From Clostridium tyrobutyricum DSM 2637 = ATCC 25755 = JCM 11008 (lineage in GTDB: Bacteria; Bacillota; Clostridia; Clostridiales; Clostridiaceae): a stretch of DNA of 45,441 bases. How positions within the stretch are numbered: position 1 is the stretch's first letter; every line of letters begins with the position of its first letter. Position numbers and translations under genes: made by a program. The notes beneath the pieces were generated by a model. The model saw only the letters and a program-made list of their open reading frames with translations. It had not been told where the DNA came from and made no database searches. The DNA lies in contig NZ_APMH01000034.1 in NCBI RefSeq assembly GCF_000359585.1, positions 1 to 45,441 on the forward strand, given 5' to 3'. Shown here in pieces: positions 1 through 7,008 of the stretch.

Positions 1-27
1 TTGTACAGCTTATTTGAATACTATATA

Positions 28-726
28 TCATAAGGGGTCAGATTGAGTACTACTTAATTTTTGTCTAAGTTGATTGTTCTCTTGAATTAGTTGAGTATTA
101 ACTTTATTGAATTGAGAAAGTTTAGTCTGTAAATTGGTGACTTGTTGTTGTAAAATATTCTGATCTTGAATATCCAGTTTTCCTTTTGTCTTAAGATTAA
201 ATACAGCTTCTTCTATTTTATCATCTATAGTATTTTTTAATTTAGATGTTACAGGAAAACTAAGGTACTTTAAGGCTGTTAGTATATTTTCAAATGCATC
301 TTTTTTTCTGTCATTACTTTGTATTTCACCAGTTAGGTATTTTTGTTGTGTTTTTGTTACTCCTGCAGCAACAGTATTATTTAATAAATCATATAAACTA
401 TGTTGTATATAAATTATAGATGATGATATGATTGCTTTTATTTCACCTTCCGTAAGATATGTAGTGCCAAATTTATTTTCTATAGCAGTAATACCTTTGG
501 CAATTATATCTTCTATAGTAGATTCTGGATATTTAGATAATAAATATTTGATATTATCTAATGCATAAGTTTTGGCTCGATTATATATAGTTTGTCCCAA
601 AACTTGTTTCGATTTACATTCTATAGATTGTAAGGTACTTTGTATATACGGCTTTAATATATATATAATAACTAAAAATACTATTCCAATGATATAAGGC
701 AATCCGATTATTAATAGTTGTTTCAT
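28..726 (-). CDS. Membrane-anchored coiled-coil protein, LLH-holin-like
   Basis: A 232-aa protein with one N-terminal membrane segment (about residues 4-25, rich in I/L/V), then a soluble helical body and a C-terminal glutamine-rich coiled coil (about 180-225). The middle part, with a motif close to YLTEGEIKAIISSSIIYIQ, resembles the phage LL-H holin family, where a single N-terminal helix precedes a domain ending in 'lt..eI..aIe.AV'. That family is normally about 100-130 aa, so this protein is roughly twice as long. It is last in a minus-strand run sigma factor - XhlA-like - endolysin - this gene, which supports a role in membrane permeabilisation or enzyme release. The start ATG has an AGGAGAG ribosome site. 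The holin assignment is inference; it could also be a phage-derived membrane anchor of another kind. Confidence 0.5.
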   Translation of the reverse strand: MKQLLIIGLPYIIGIVFLVIIYILKPYIQSTLQSIECKSKQVLGQTIYNRAKTYALDNIKYLLSKYPESTIEDIIAKGITAIENKFGTTYLTEGEIKAIISSSIIYIQHSLYDLLNNTVAAGVTKTQQKYLTGEIQSNDRKKDAFENILTALKYLSFPVTSKLKNTIDDKIEEAVFNLKTKGKLDIQDQNILQQQVTNLQTKLSQFNKVNTQLIQENNQLRQKLSSTQSDPL

Positions 727-793
727 AATAAATACACTCTCCTAAAAAAGTTATTTTATAAAATTATATTGGTAATGTTTATATTGCTTGTTT

Positions 794-1726
794 CTAACAA
801 TTTTTATTTAGAAGCTTATCCCATGTCAGAGGCCCACATTTACCATCTGCAGATAGTGAATATTTACTTTGCCAGATTGATAAACATTTTGCTGTACCAG
901 TACTAAATATTCCTAAATTATCTTTACCACGGCCAACTCTAAACTGTATATATCTAGTTGCAAATTCGTGGTGAGGAGCTTTTATACAATCGAGAGGTTG
1001 TAAATATATTTCTGTAATAGCTTGTATTGATTTATTATCCCATATACCATCTTGTACCAGCCCCATAATACTTTTAAATTTATTTATTGCTTTAATAGTT
1101 AGATTTCCTTTGATTCCATCAATCAGTAAATTAGATTTTAAAACTAAGTTCAACTCTTGCTGAATTACTTTGATTGTAGAAACTGGAGTATTATCTTTTA
1201 GTAAAAAACTATCTGAGAATAAATCCATATCGACATTTCCTTGTATTCCACTTACATTTCCATTCCAGTTATATTGTATTCCTGCATAATTTTTAGTATC
1301 CTTTGGATTGGTATTAGGTTCTGCCATCCATATCCTGCTAGCTGCTATTCCTGAATTATCTCCTATATTATGTGTTGTATATAGTATCAGATTGGAATTT
1401 ATAGACATAAATTGATTAATAAAATTAAAATCTGGATTATTTCCAATTTCGTAATCCAAAGCAGGACGCAGTTCCTGTGTATAATTGTTAATAATATCTA
1501 TAAAATGCGTGTATTCCTCCAATGGATTATTTTTTCTTGCGAAATGATAGAAACCGATTTTTAGTTTTAAATTTTTCGCATTTTTATATTGTTTATTTAT
1601 TAAGGGATTTACATAATTAATACCTTCAGTAGCTTTAATCATAACAGCCTCATAACCTGAATTTTTAACAGAAGTCCAATCTGTAATAACAGTTTCTGAA
1701 TAAATATCTATTCCTTTCATTATCAA
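794..1726 (-). CDS. GH25 lysozyme (endolysin) with C-terminal wall-binding domains
   Basis: A peptidoglycan muramidase of glycoside hydrolase family 25. The first ~190 residues carry the family hallmarks: KGIDIYS at the N-terminus (catalytic-region Asp), GFYHFAR, and the DxE pair in ALDYEIG. Two peptidoglycan-binding-1-like repeats follow (about 195-245 and 255-310), each with a 'DG..G..T..A' or 'DGKCGPLTW' pattern. No signal peptide is visible, so release would depend on a holin, and candidates flank it on both sides. The start is probably the TTG at 1726, nine bases after GGAGG; the ATG six bases further on is possible. It belongs to the minus-strand lysis cassette downstream of the sigma-factor gene. 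Confidence 0.88.
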   Translation of the reverse strand: MIMKGIDIYSETVITDWTSVKNSGYEAVMIKATEGINYVNPLINKQYKNAKNLKLKIGFYHFARKNNPLEEYTHFIDIINNYTQELRPALDYEIGNNPDFNFINQFMSINSNLILYTTHNIGDNSGIAASRIWMAEPNTNPKDTKNYAGIQYNWNGNVSGIQGNVDMDLFSDSFLLKDNTPVSTIKVIQQELNLVLKSNLLIDGIKGNLTIKAINKFKSIMGLVQDGIWDNKSIQAITEIYLQPLDCIKAPHHEFATRYIQFRVGRGKDNLGIFSTGTAKCLSIWQSKYSLSADGKCGPLTWDKLLNKNC

Positions 1727-1743
1727 AATAAGTGTCCTCCATT

Positions 1744-2079
1744 CTATATTCTAAAAATCGCTTTTATAGTATTTAAATCCAGTCCTTGCGACATTGATAA
1801 TAACATTATTAAAATTAATAATATTATTAATATTAAAGTAGTTTGCCTGACAGTTAATTTGAATTGATAATTGTCTGCACTTTTCTCAATAAATTCTGTA
1901 GTATGTTCTATTTTCTTTAATGATTCGAATATTGTTACCATCTGTTGTTTTCTTTCAGCAGAAATTATTTCAATTTTATTAACTTTTTTTTCAAATTCTT
2001 TTACATCAATTTTGAGCTCTTCTAAATCGTCTTTTAAATCTAATACATATATACAATCCTTACAGTTTTTATTTGTCAT
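1744..2079 (-). CDS. XhlA-like coiled-coil membrane protein
   Basis: A 111-aa protein with a Cys pair at the N-terminus (NKNCKDC), a long charged coiled coil (about residues 15-75) and one C-terminal membrane helix (about 82-100). This is the architecture of the XhlA/haemolysin-associated family, which works with holins and endolysins in Bacillus PBSX-type lysis cassettes. I place the start at 2079 because the upstream in-frame ATG lies directly on the GAGGAG ribosome site, whereas this one has normal spacing. It sits between the sigma-factor gene and the GH25 endolysin on the same strand, so it is probably co-expressed. A TcdE/UviB-like release role is possible, but the topology (TM at the C-terminus) fits XhlA better. 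Confidence 0.6.
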   Translation of the reverse strand: MTNKNCKDCIYVLDLKDDLEELKIDVKEFEKKVNKIEIISAERKQQMVTIFESLKKIEHTTEFIEKSADNYQFKLTVRQTTLILIILLILIMLLSMSQGLDLNTIKAIFRI

Positions 2080-2139
2080 AAACATCTCCTCATATCAAAA
2101 AATTACAAATATAATTAGAAATAATATTTAAATTTCTAA

Positions 2140-2679
2140 TTATTCAACTGCATATTTTCTCAAATTATTTAATGCCCTGTTCTTAGCTCTATTTACAGAT
2201 TGTTTAGAAATATTTAGTTCATTAGCTAAATCAGATACTGAAAAATCATATAAAAAAATTTTTTTAATAATATATTTTTGATATTGAGACAGCTTGTTCA
2301 TTAAACTTAAGATAAATATACGACTATCTATTAAGTTCCAGCTTTCATCTAAATAATAGTCAGAAATAACATTTAAATTTAATTCTGTCTCTCTGCTAAT
2401 TATATTTAGATGTTCTTTATATAATTGAACATATTTACGCTTAATAGATGTGTAAATATATCCAACTATATATTTATCTTCTTTAAATTTCGGATTTTTA
2501 GCTATAGGCATATCCCTTATAACCTCTATCAGACATATTATTAAGTCACTATTAGCACCAGAATAATTTAACTTTTTACTGTATTTATTAATTAAAGGTC
2601 TAAATTTTTCAATAATAATTAGCGTACAGTTTTTATTACCGTCTTGTGCTCTTTCTACTATAATTTTTAATTCGCCCAA
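2140..2679 (-). CDS. Sigma-70 family factor of the TcdR/UviA type
   Basis: A 179-aa small sigma factor. The C-terminal third (about 125-175) is a region-4-type helix-turn-helix: LSQYQKYIIKKIFLYDFSVS, then LANELNISKQSVNRAKNRAL. The N-terminal part looks like region 2, with GANSDLIICLIEVIRD and a WxxxIxxxI-like segment. Size and layout match the group V clostridial sigma factors TcdR, BotR, TetR and UviA, which drive toxin or bacteriocin genes. In C. perfringens pIP404, UviA is DNA-damage inducible and activates the bacteriocin gene. The genes directly downstream are lysis genes, so it probably controls production or release of a protein encoded outside this window. No clear target promoter was found here. 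An ordinary phage-type sigma factor is the alternative. Confidence 0.72.
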   Translation of the reverse strand: MGELKIIVERAQDGNKNCTLIIIEKFRPLINKYSKKLNYSGANSDLIICLIEVIRDMPIAKNPKFKEDKYIVGYIYTSIKRKYVQLYKEHLNIISRETELNLNVISDYYLDESWNLIDSRIFILSLMNKLSQYQKYIIKKIFLYDFSVSDLANELNISKQSVNRAKNRALNNLRKYAVE

Positions 2680-2689
2680 AACTATATCC

Positions 2690-2719
2690 CCCTTTTTACC
2701 TATTAACCTATAAAAAGGG
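2690..2719. promoter_or_regulatory. Dyad over the sigma-factor ribosome site
   Basis: Nine-base inverted repeat, CCCTTTTTA (2690-2698) and TAAAAAGGG (2711-2719), with a 12-base spacer. It ends 11 bases before the sigma-factor start and covers its AAAAAGGGG ribosome site on the minus strand. It could be an operator or an RNA hairpin that masks translation initiation. Confidence 0.4.
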
Positions 2720-2803
2720 TAAATTAGCTGTATATGTAACCTATATTCACATAATTATTACATTTAGTTGATTCTTTAACATAAAATACTAAATATAAAC
2801 TTA

Positions 2804-2815
2804 GAACAACTGTTA
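2804..2815. promoter_or_regulatory. LexA/DinR-like box upstream of the sigma-factor gene
   Basis: GAACAACTGTTA differs at one position from the Gram-positive SOS box GAAC-N4-GTTC. On the minus strand it overlaps TTGTTC, which lies 17 bases from a TTTTAT hexamer, giving a plausible promoter about 125 bases before the sigma-factor start. SOS control would match the known behaviour of UviA, but one near-match in AT-rich DNA is weak evidence. Confidence 0.3.
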
Positions 2816-2876
2816 AATTAATAAAAAATAGATAAGATTATGGGATTGTATATATTGATTTGTAAAAAGTTAAATC

Positions 2877-3038
2877 GAAGTACTACCTTTAGATAAGAAT
2901 AAAATTGTTACAACAACTGAGTATCAAACCTTAATCAAGAAAATGACAAAGTTAGAAGAGGAGAATGAGATATTAAAGAAAGCTATGGCCATAGTGTATC
3001 CAGAAAAAACAAATTGTTTCGAGCTGTATAAAAGATGA
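2877..3038 (+). pseudogene. IS3-family OrfA fragment
   Basis: A 53-codon open fragment without a usable start encodes the leucine-zipper end typical of IS3/IS150 OrfA, including KMTKLEEENEILKKAMAIV. The OrfB part is missing or unrecognisable downstream, and no terminal repeats were identified. It is a relic of an insertion sequence. Confidence 0.6.
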
Positions 3039-3039
3039 G

Positions 3040-3540
3040 GACAGGTTACTCGAAACTGCTGTGTAGGTAGAAGTTTCAAATCATTGAAACCAAGGTGTTG
3101 TTGTCAAAAGCAGTGGTATTGAACGTTGGGGAAAAGGCAAAACAGACAATTTCGTTAGATGTGTGTTATGGAGATGAACGAAAGTGAACCACTGATGGCG
3201 TTTGGAAAAGCTCAGATGCTGTCAAAAACCAAAACAAATGTATGGTTATTTTGGGATGAGTTTGAAAGAAACCTACTTACTGATAAACGGCAGCCGTAAT
3301 AAAGATGGCATGAACATAATACAGGCTTTTATATGGAACTGGAGAACCTACGATTTTGATGTCAAGGGAAAAATTACGAGCAAAGACTTTGTGAGGATGA
3401 AAGTACTAATGCAAAATATAGGGGCGGAACAGCTTGTAGTAGTGAAGAAACTTCTGCAATGGAAATGGAGCAAAGAAGCTGTATTATTCTGTCTTATATT
3501 TTAGTCAACCATATTAAAAAATAATGGGAGGAACTAAATG
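3040..3540 (+). other. Degenerate coding relic, origin not recognised
   Basis: The base composition here is visibly richer in G+C than the surroundings and all three frames show short protein-like stretches. One frame is open for 100 codons (3202-3504, with MYGYFGMSLKETYLLING), while another reads like KTKTNVWLFWDEFERNLLTD before stops. No ribosome site precedes the long frame. I read this as a decayed mobile-element gene with frameshifts, possibly from the same insertion as the OrfA relic just upstream. I do not recognise the family. Confidence 0.3.
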
Positions 3541-3641
3541 AATGAGATAATATAGAATTTACGTTTTCAGGCTATATTTTTAGGCTAAGAAAAGCTAAAG
3601 GAAATAATGATATTCTTGTTAAAACTATGATTATAACTTTG

Positions 3642-3675
3642 CAGGATTCTATATATTCGAATATATAGAATCCTG
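3642..3675. repeat. 34-bp perfect palindrome
   Basis: The sequence from 3642 to 3675 is a perfect 17+17 palindrome. Each arm is CAGGATTCTATATATTC read inward. There is no T-run after it, so it is not a good terminator. The half-site GGATTCTATA recurs at 3864-3873, close to the 202-aa gene. It may be a protein-binding, recombination or replication site. Confidence 0.7.
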
Positions 3676-3705
3676 AGGATATATTACCCTTCAACATGTG
3701 AGGAT

Positions 3706-3775
3706 AATTGCAAAAAATCCACTTAAATATTTGATGTTTTGTGTCTAATTTATTGACTTAGATTCAAATTGAATA
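3706..3775 (+). repeat. Diverged direct repeat, copy 1
   Basis: This stretch starting AATTGCAAAAAATCC matches 40752-40818 over about 65 bases at roughly 80% identity, in the same orientation. In both places it is preceded by ATTACCC. It is probably the end of a decayed insertion element or the footprint of a segmental duplication. Confidence 0.55.
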
Positions 3776-3920
3776 TACATAAATTATTGTAAATTATGAT
3801 AATTACTAATATGAGTTAGCATACATAATTAATTATTTTTTATCTTATTTAGAGGGAATTTATGGATTCTATAGAATATAAACTATAGTAAATTATTATA
3901 ATTTATAGGAGTGATAGTGT
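3776..3920. promoter_or_regulatory. AT-rich leader with palindromic half-site before the 202-aa gene
   Basis: Very AT-rich DNA with several TAAATTATNATAATT-like motifs and one copy of GGATTCTATAGAAT (3864-3877), whose core ATTCTATAGAAT is a 12-bp palindrome related to the arms of the 34-bp palindrome upstream. A ribosome site (ATAGGAGTG) precedes the ATG at 3921. It may be an operator or origin region for the downstream gene. Confidence 0.35.
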
Positions 3921-4529
3921 ATGGAGGGTGATATAAATATTAATGATCTTGTTAATATAGCAGAGAGTATAAATCATAATACCATTGAAAATAAAAAAAG
4001 AAACAAAGAAGAAAAAATAAATACAGATACTTTTATAATGACAAAATTTAAGATTAGTAGAAAAAAATTTTCAAGGCTAATAAAAGGTACTTTTATTAGC
4101 TATAATCCAAGAACACATATGTATGATATTCCTAAAAAAGTAGACAATAATAGCTCTATAGTAAATCAAAATAAATTATCATCATCTATTAATAATTATA
4201 AAAAAAATTTTAACAAAGGTAATCAAAGTAATCATGATAATTTATCAGAATTTACTACACAAAGAGTTAAAAAAATTATTGAAAATGAATATCCTGAAAT
4301 ATTAAAAATTATTAGTTTATATAAAAAAAATGAAATAAATTTTATTGAAAAATCAAATAAAAAAATAGATATACATAGACCAGAATTGCAGGGGGAACTA
4401 TTCAGTAAGTCTTTTAAAACGTATAAAAAAGTTTTAGATGATTTTGTAGAGTTTTGTTCTAATAGAATAGAAAAACAAAGAGATTTAGTAGCAATAGCCT
4501 TACTGGAATTTATGGAAAAGTACAGTTAA
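3921..4529 (+). CDS. Plasmid protein with C-terminal RHH-like domain
   Basis: A 202-aa, highly charged protein. The N-terminal third has a compact segment (TKFKISRKKFSRLIKGTF, about 45-62) that could be a DNA-binding helix pair. The middle is Asn/Ser/Lys-rich and probably disordered. The C-terminus (about 150-200), with FSKSFKTYKKVLDDFVEFC then QRDLVAIALLEFMEKY, has the strand-helix-helix pattern of ribbon-helix-helix DNA-binding proteins. It lies just upstream of the partition centromere and ParM, the place where some clostridial plasmids (for example pCW3) carry their replication gene. A partition accessory, copy-control or unrecognised replication role are all open. Nothing enzymatic is visible. 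Confidence 0.6.
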   Translation: MEGDININDLVNIAESINHNTIENKKRNKEEKINTDTFIMTKFKISRKKFSRLIKGTFISYNPRTHMYDIPKKVDNNSSIVNQNKLSSSINNYKKNFNKGNQSNHDNLSEFTTQRVKKIIENEYPEILKIISLYKKNEINFIEKSNKKIDIHRPELQGELFSKSFKTYKKVLDDFVEFCSNRIEKQRDLVAIALLEFMEKYS

Positions 4530-4534
4530 ATCAC

Positions 4535-4680
4535 AAAGTGCTTTTAAGTACACTTACAATGTTTAAAATATGAAATAAAGTGCTTTTAAATACACTTTAT
4601 TTCATGAGATCTATTGATTTTTTAAAATTATATGGTAAAATATAGTTAAAGTGTATTACAGTATACTTTAACTATATTTT
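4535..4680 (+). promoter_or_regulatory. parC-like centromere/operator region with three repeats
   Basis: Three related dyads: AAAGTGCTTTTAAGTACACTT (4535-4555, 21 bp), a second copy at 4577-4598 and a third at 4650-4669, all with the shape AAAGTG-N8-10-(G/A)TA(C)ACTTT. The second lies inside a 12-bp-arm inverted repeat (4571-4582/4593-4604). The third lies inside a 16-bp-arm repeat (4637-4652/4665-4680) that ends 17 bases before the ParM start. In ParMRC loci the ParR adaptor binds such repeats upstream of parM and also represses the operon. Confidence 0.6.
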
Positions 4681-4697
4681 AAAGGGAGTAATGCAAG

Positions 4698-5927
4698 ATG
4701 GATATAAAAAGATTTAATGCTGATTTTGGAAATAGTACAAATAATTTTATGATTGATGGATATTATTTTGAAATACCAACTAATGTAGTTGAAATCTCAG
4801 AAAAAGAAGCTTCTGAAACATTTGTTTCACCTATAACAGAATCAAAAGAGTTATTGGACAGGCTTGTTATTTCAACTAATTATGAAGGAAAGGAAAGGTT
4901 TTATTTAGTAGGTGAGTTTGCTGAAAAGAGTAAACTGTCTAATATTCATGTAAATACTATGCATGATAAGATAAAAAGTGTAATACCGTATGCTTCTTTT
5001 TTAGCAGCAGTTGCCTATTATAATAACTTAAAATCTTCTAGAGATGATAATATAGTAAATATAGATTATATGAGTATGATGTTACCTATATGGTTATTAA
5101 AAAGGGCAGAAAAATTTAGTATAGCAGAGAATCAAATGGAAAAGAGATTTTTAGGTGAACATCAAGTAAAAATTATTACATTAGGTATGGAAAGAGATAT
5201 TAAAATCAATGTTGAAAAATCAAGCTGCAGAATAGAAAGTGAAGTTGCTAGATATGCTATAAAATACAAAATGACATCTAATGATGATAATGTAATCACA
5301 ATAGATAAAAGACAAGAATTAGTAAATAAATTTAGTGATTATGAAGTTGTATTAAGTGATATAGGCGGTGGATCTACTGATGCAGTTCTATTAGGAAAAG
5401 GACTAACAGCACCAAAAGGAAGAGATAGTTTTAAAGTTATAGATATAGAACCATTTTTAGGTAGACTTGAAACATTAAGAAAGGAAAAATTACTTGAATA
5501 TTTTCATGATTTAGGTGCATTGGAAAAATTCATTGTTGCTAATTATAAAGATCAAAAATATGTGCTTAAAGATGAAAATACAGGAGAAAATTTTGATTTT
5601 ACAAATATAATAAAAGAGATGTTACAAGAGTATTCAGATTTATTAATATTTCAGATTTTTAATACATTTAAAACTAAAGATAAAGTAATTAAATTCATAT
5701 ATCTTGGCGGAGAAACGCCGGTATTAGAGCCTTATATGAAAGTTTCATTACTTAAAAATATGACAGATCAAGCATCAGAAAATAATCATTTTTTCCTTGA
5801 TGAAATATTAGAAGATGATAAAAAAGAGATCTTTAAACCAACTTCAAGAACTATTAACTTAACAGCACTTGAAATATTATCTATAAATGAAATGAAAAAA
5901 ATCAAAGATAATACAAAAGGAGAGTAA
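4698..5927 (+). CDS. parM: ParM-like actin-type plasmid segregation ATPase
   Basis: A 409-aa actin-fold ATPase expected to polymerise into filaments that push plasmid copies apart. Actin-family nucleotide motifs are visible: phosphate-1 NADFGNSTN near residue 8, phosphate-2 LSDIGGGSTDAVLL near 220, and the adenosine motif FIYLGGETPVLEPY near 338. The length is normal for clostridial ParM/Alp relatives. Upstream is a repeat-rich centromere-like region and downstream, three bases after the stop, a small RHH protein, which is the standard parC-parM-parR layout. Expression is probably autoregulated by the adaptor binding the upstream dyads. Which Alp subgroup it belongs to cannot be decided by eye. 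Confidence 0.9.
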   Translation: MDIKRFNADFGNSTNNFMIDGYYFEIPTNVVEISEKEASETFVSPITESKELLDRLVISTNYEGKERFYLVGEFAEKSKLSNIHVNTMHDKIKSVIPYASFLAAVAYYNNLKSSRDDNIVNIDYMSMMLPIWLLKRAEKFSIAENQMEKRFLGEHQVKIITLGMERDIKINVEKSSCRIESEVARYAIKYKMTSNDDNVITIDKRQELVNKFSDYEVVLSDIGGGSTDAVLLGKGLTAPKGRDSFKVIDIEPFLGRLETLRKEKLLEYFHDLGALEKFIVANYKDQKYVLKDENTGENFDFTNIIKEMLQEYSDLLIFQIFNTFKTKDKVIKFIYLGGETPVLEPYMKVSLLKNMTDQASENNHFFLDEILEDDKKEIFKPTSRTINLTALEILSINEMKKIKDNTKGE

Positions 5928-5929
5928 CA

Positions 5930-6268
5930 TTGAGTGGTGATAAGAAAAAGAATAGAATGGTTTTAAATGTTAGAGAAATTCCAGAAGATGTTTATAATAT
6001 ATTGAACAAAAAAGCTTTAAGAAGAAATCTAACACCATATATTGTAGAATTGGTTAAAAAAGATCTAAGTAATAAATTAATTCTTGAAAAATTAGATCAA
6101 ATTTTAAATAAATTAGATAATGTTGTAATTAAGAAAAGTAGTAATGATAGTGAAATTGAAATATCATTAAGTCAAAAATCTGATCTTGAGGAAGGTTCTA
6201 TTATAAGTAATATAACAGATGTGAAAGGTGAAATAAATGATGAAGATCTAGACGAACAGGATTATTAA
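5930..6268 (+). CDS. parR: ParR-like ribbon-helix-helix adaptor
   Basis: A 112-aa protein starting at a TTG seven bases after AGGAGAG, immediately behind parM. Residues 8-50 (RMVLNVREIPEDVYNILNKK then LTPYIVELVKKDL) have the strand-helix-helix pattern of RHH domains. A coiled-coil segment and an acidic, probably flexible C-terminus follow. In type II partition systems such adaptors bind the centromere repeats through the RHH domain and contact ParM filaments through the C-terminal tail, and the acidic tail here fits that. Position supports the assignment more than sequence does. Confidence 0.75.
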   Translation: MSGDKKKNRMVLNVREIPEDVYNILNKKALRRNLTPYIVELVKKDLSNKLILEKLDQILNKLDNVVIKKSSNDSEIEISLSQKSDLEEGSIISNITDVKGEINDEDLDEQDY

Positions 6269-6289
6269 ATCTTGTTCGTCTATTTTTTT
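6251..6289. terminator. Bidirectional terminator after parR
   Basis: Stem GACGAACAGGATT (6251-6263) with AATCTTGTTCGTC (6268-6280), one G:U pair, followed by TATTTTTTTA. It overlaps the last parR codons and lies between two converging genes. Confidence 0.8.
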
Positions 6290-6525
6290 AGAGCATACTT
6301 TTTAGGAGCATTAGTTTTTATATATTCCGCAAACATAGAAAATATAGCTTCTCTATCTTCTATAGATAGGTGTTCTATATTAAAATACTTTTCTGCTAAT
6401 GCACCAGTCTGTATTAGACGTCTTGTCCTTTTTTTACGTTCTTCATAGCTTACTGATTTACTTAGGGCTTTCTTTTTATCCTCTAAATATCTAATTTTTA
6501 AATCTAATTTTTCAATGTTATTCAT
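6280..6525 (-). CDS. TraD-like small mobilisation accessory protein
   Basis: An 81-aa basic protein beginning with a coiled coil (LDLKIRYLEDKKKALSKS) followed by ERKKRTRRLIQTGALAEKYF. The 'R..RTRRLIQ.GAL.E' signature is seen in the small TraD/DUF3847-type proteins encoded beside MobA/MobL relaxases. They are thought to be part of, or accessory to, the relaxosome at oriT. It is transcribed away from oriT together with the 73-aa gene upstream (one base between them), divergently from the relaxase. Function is inferred from family and position. Confidence 0.65.
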   Translation of the reverse strand: MNNIEKLDLKIRYLEDKKKALSKSVSYEERKKRTRRLIQTGALAEKYFNIEHLSIEDREAIFSMFAEYIKTNAPKKYALKK

Positions 6526-6526
6526 A

Positions 6527-6748
6527 TTAAACTGATGAATTAGAATTTACATTATTAGATTTATTATCTTTATTAGGATTATACTCATCTATTAATCCTA
6601 AAATATCCTTAGTAGAATAATCAGATAGCCCCCAAGATTTTATGAGATATGCTCCTACTTCCTTTTCAATTTTTGCAATTAAGTCAGCCTTTTTCTTTTT
6701 CAATTTTTCAATTTGTGCTTCTATATCATCTATCTTATTTTTAGCCAT
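6527..6748 (-). CDS. Small coiled-coil mobilisation protein
   Basis: A 73-aa protein, start at 6748 with a GGAGG site 8 bases upstream; the longer reading from 6814 has no ribosome site. The N-terminal half (IDDIEAQIEKLKKKKADLIA) is a coiled coil of the type found in MobC/TraC-like relaxosome helpers. The C-terminus is Asn/Ser-rich and probably unstructured. It is the first gene leftwards from oriT and forms a two-gene unit with the TraD-like gene. No enzymatic motif is seen. It may help bind or melt oriT, which is inference. Confidence 0.55.
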   Translation of the reverse strand: MAKNKIDDIEAQIEKLKKKKADLIAKIEKEVGAYLIKSWGLSDYSTKDILGLIDEYNPNKDNKSNNVNSNSSV

Positions 6749-6882
6749 AATAAAACCTCCAATATTATATCTATTGTAATTAATTATAGCATTTATGACA
6801 AAAAAATCAAACATTCATATTGAATGGTAAATATGGTAGTGATATAATTAATTTGTAAGGTTTTAGTTATCCCGAGTTTATG

Positions 6883-6917
6883 AAGGGCGCACTTATACAC
6901 CATAAATGGTGTGTGCG
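6883..6917 (-). other. oriT with RSF1010-like nic site
   Basis: The minus strand reads TAAGTGCGCCCTT at 6895-6883. This contains the classic MOBQ nick core TAAGTGCG/CCCT of RSF1010-type plasmids, so the expected cut is on the minus strand between 6888 and 6887. Immediately 5' of it on that strand is an imperfect hairpin, CGCACACACCAT (6917-6906) paired with ATGGTGT (6903-6897) and GTGCG (6892-6888), as in known MOBQ origins. It lies 90 bases upstream of the relaxase. Transfer would lead through the partition genes and end with the relaxase. Confidence 0.85.
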
Positions 6918-6951
6918 AAATTTTTTAAGAAAAAATTTATTAAAATAAAAG

Positions 6952-6971
6952 CAAAACGCTTTTGCGTTTTG
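6952..6971. repeat. Hairpin upstream of the relaxase gene
   Basis: Perfect 8-bp stem CAAAACGC/GCGTTTTG with a TTTT loop, between oriT and the relaxase ribosome site. It could be a relaxosome binding site or a transcription attenuator. Confidence 0.5.
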
Positions 6972-7008
6972 AGCATTAATAAATTAATGTGATGAAAGGA
7001 GGGGCGTT

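Noticed and set aside
718-906. Plus-strand 62-codon ORF opposite the GH25 gene
   Set aside because: It is a shadow frame across the junction of two well supported minus-strand genes.
3202-3504. 100-codon ORF as a real gene
   Set aside because: No ribosome site, protein-like stretches appear in other frames of the same DNA, and it sits in a decayed insertion region.
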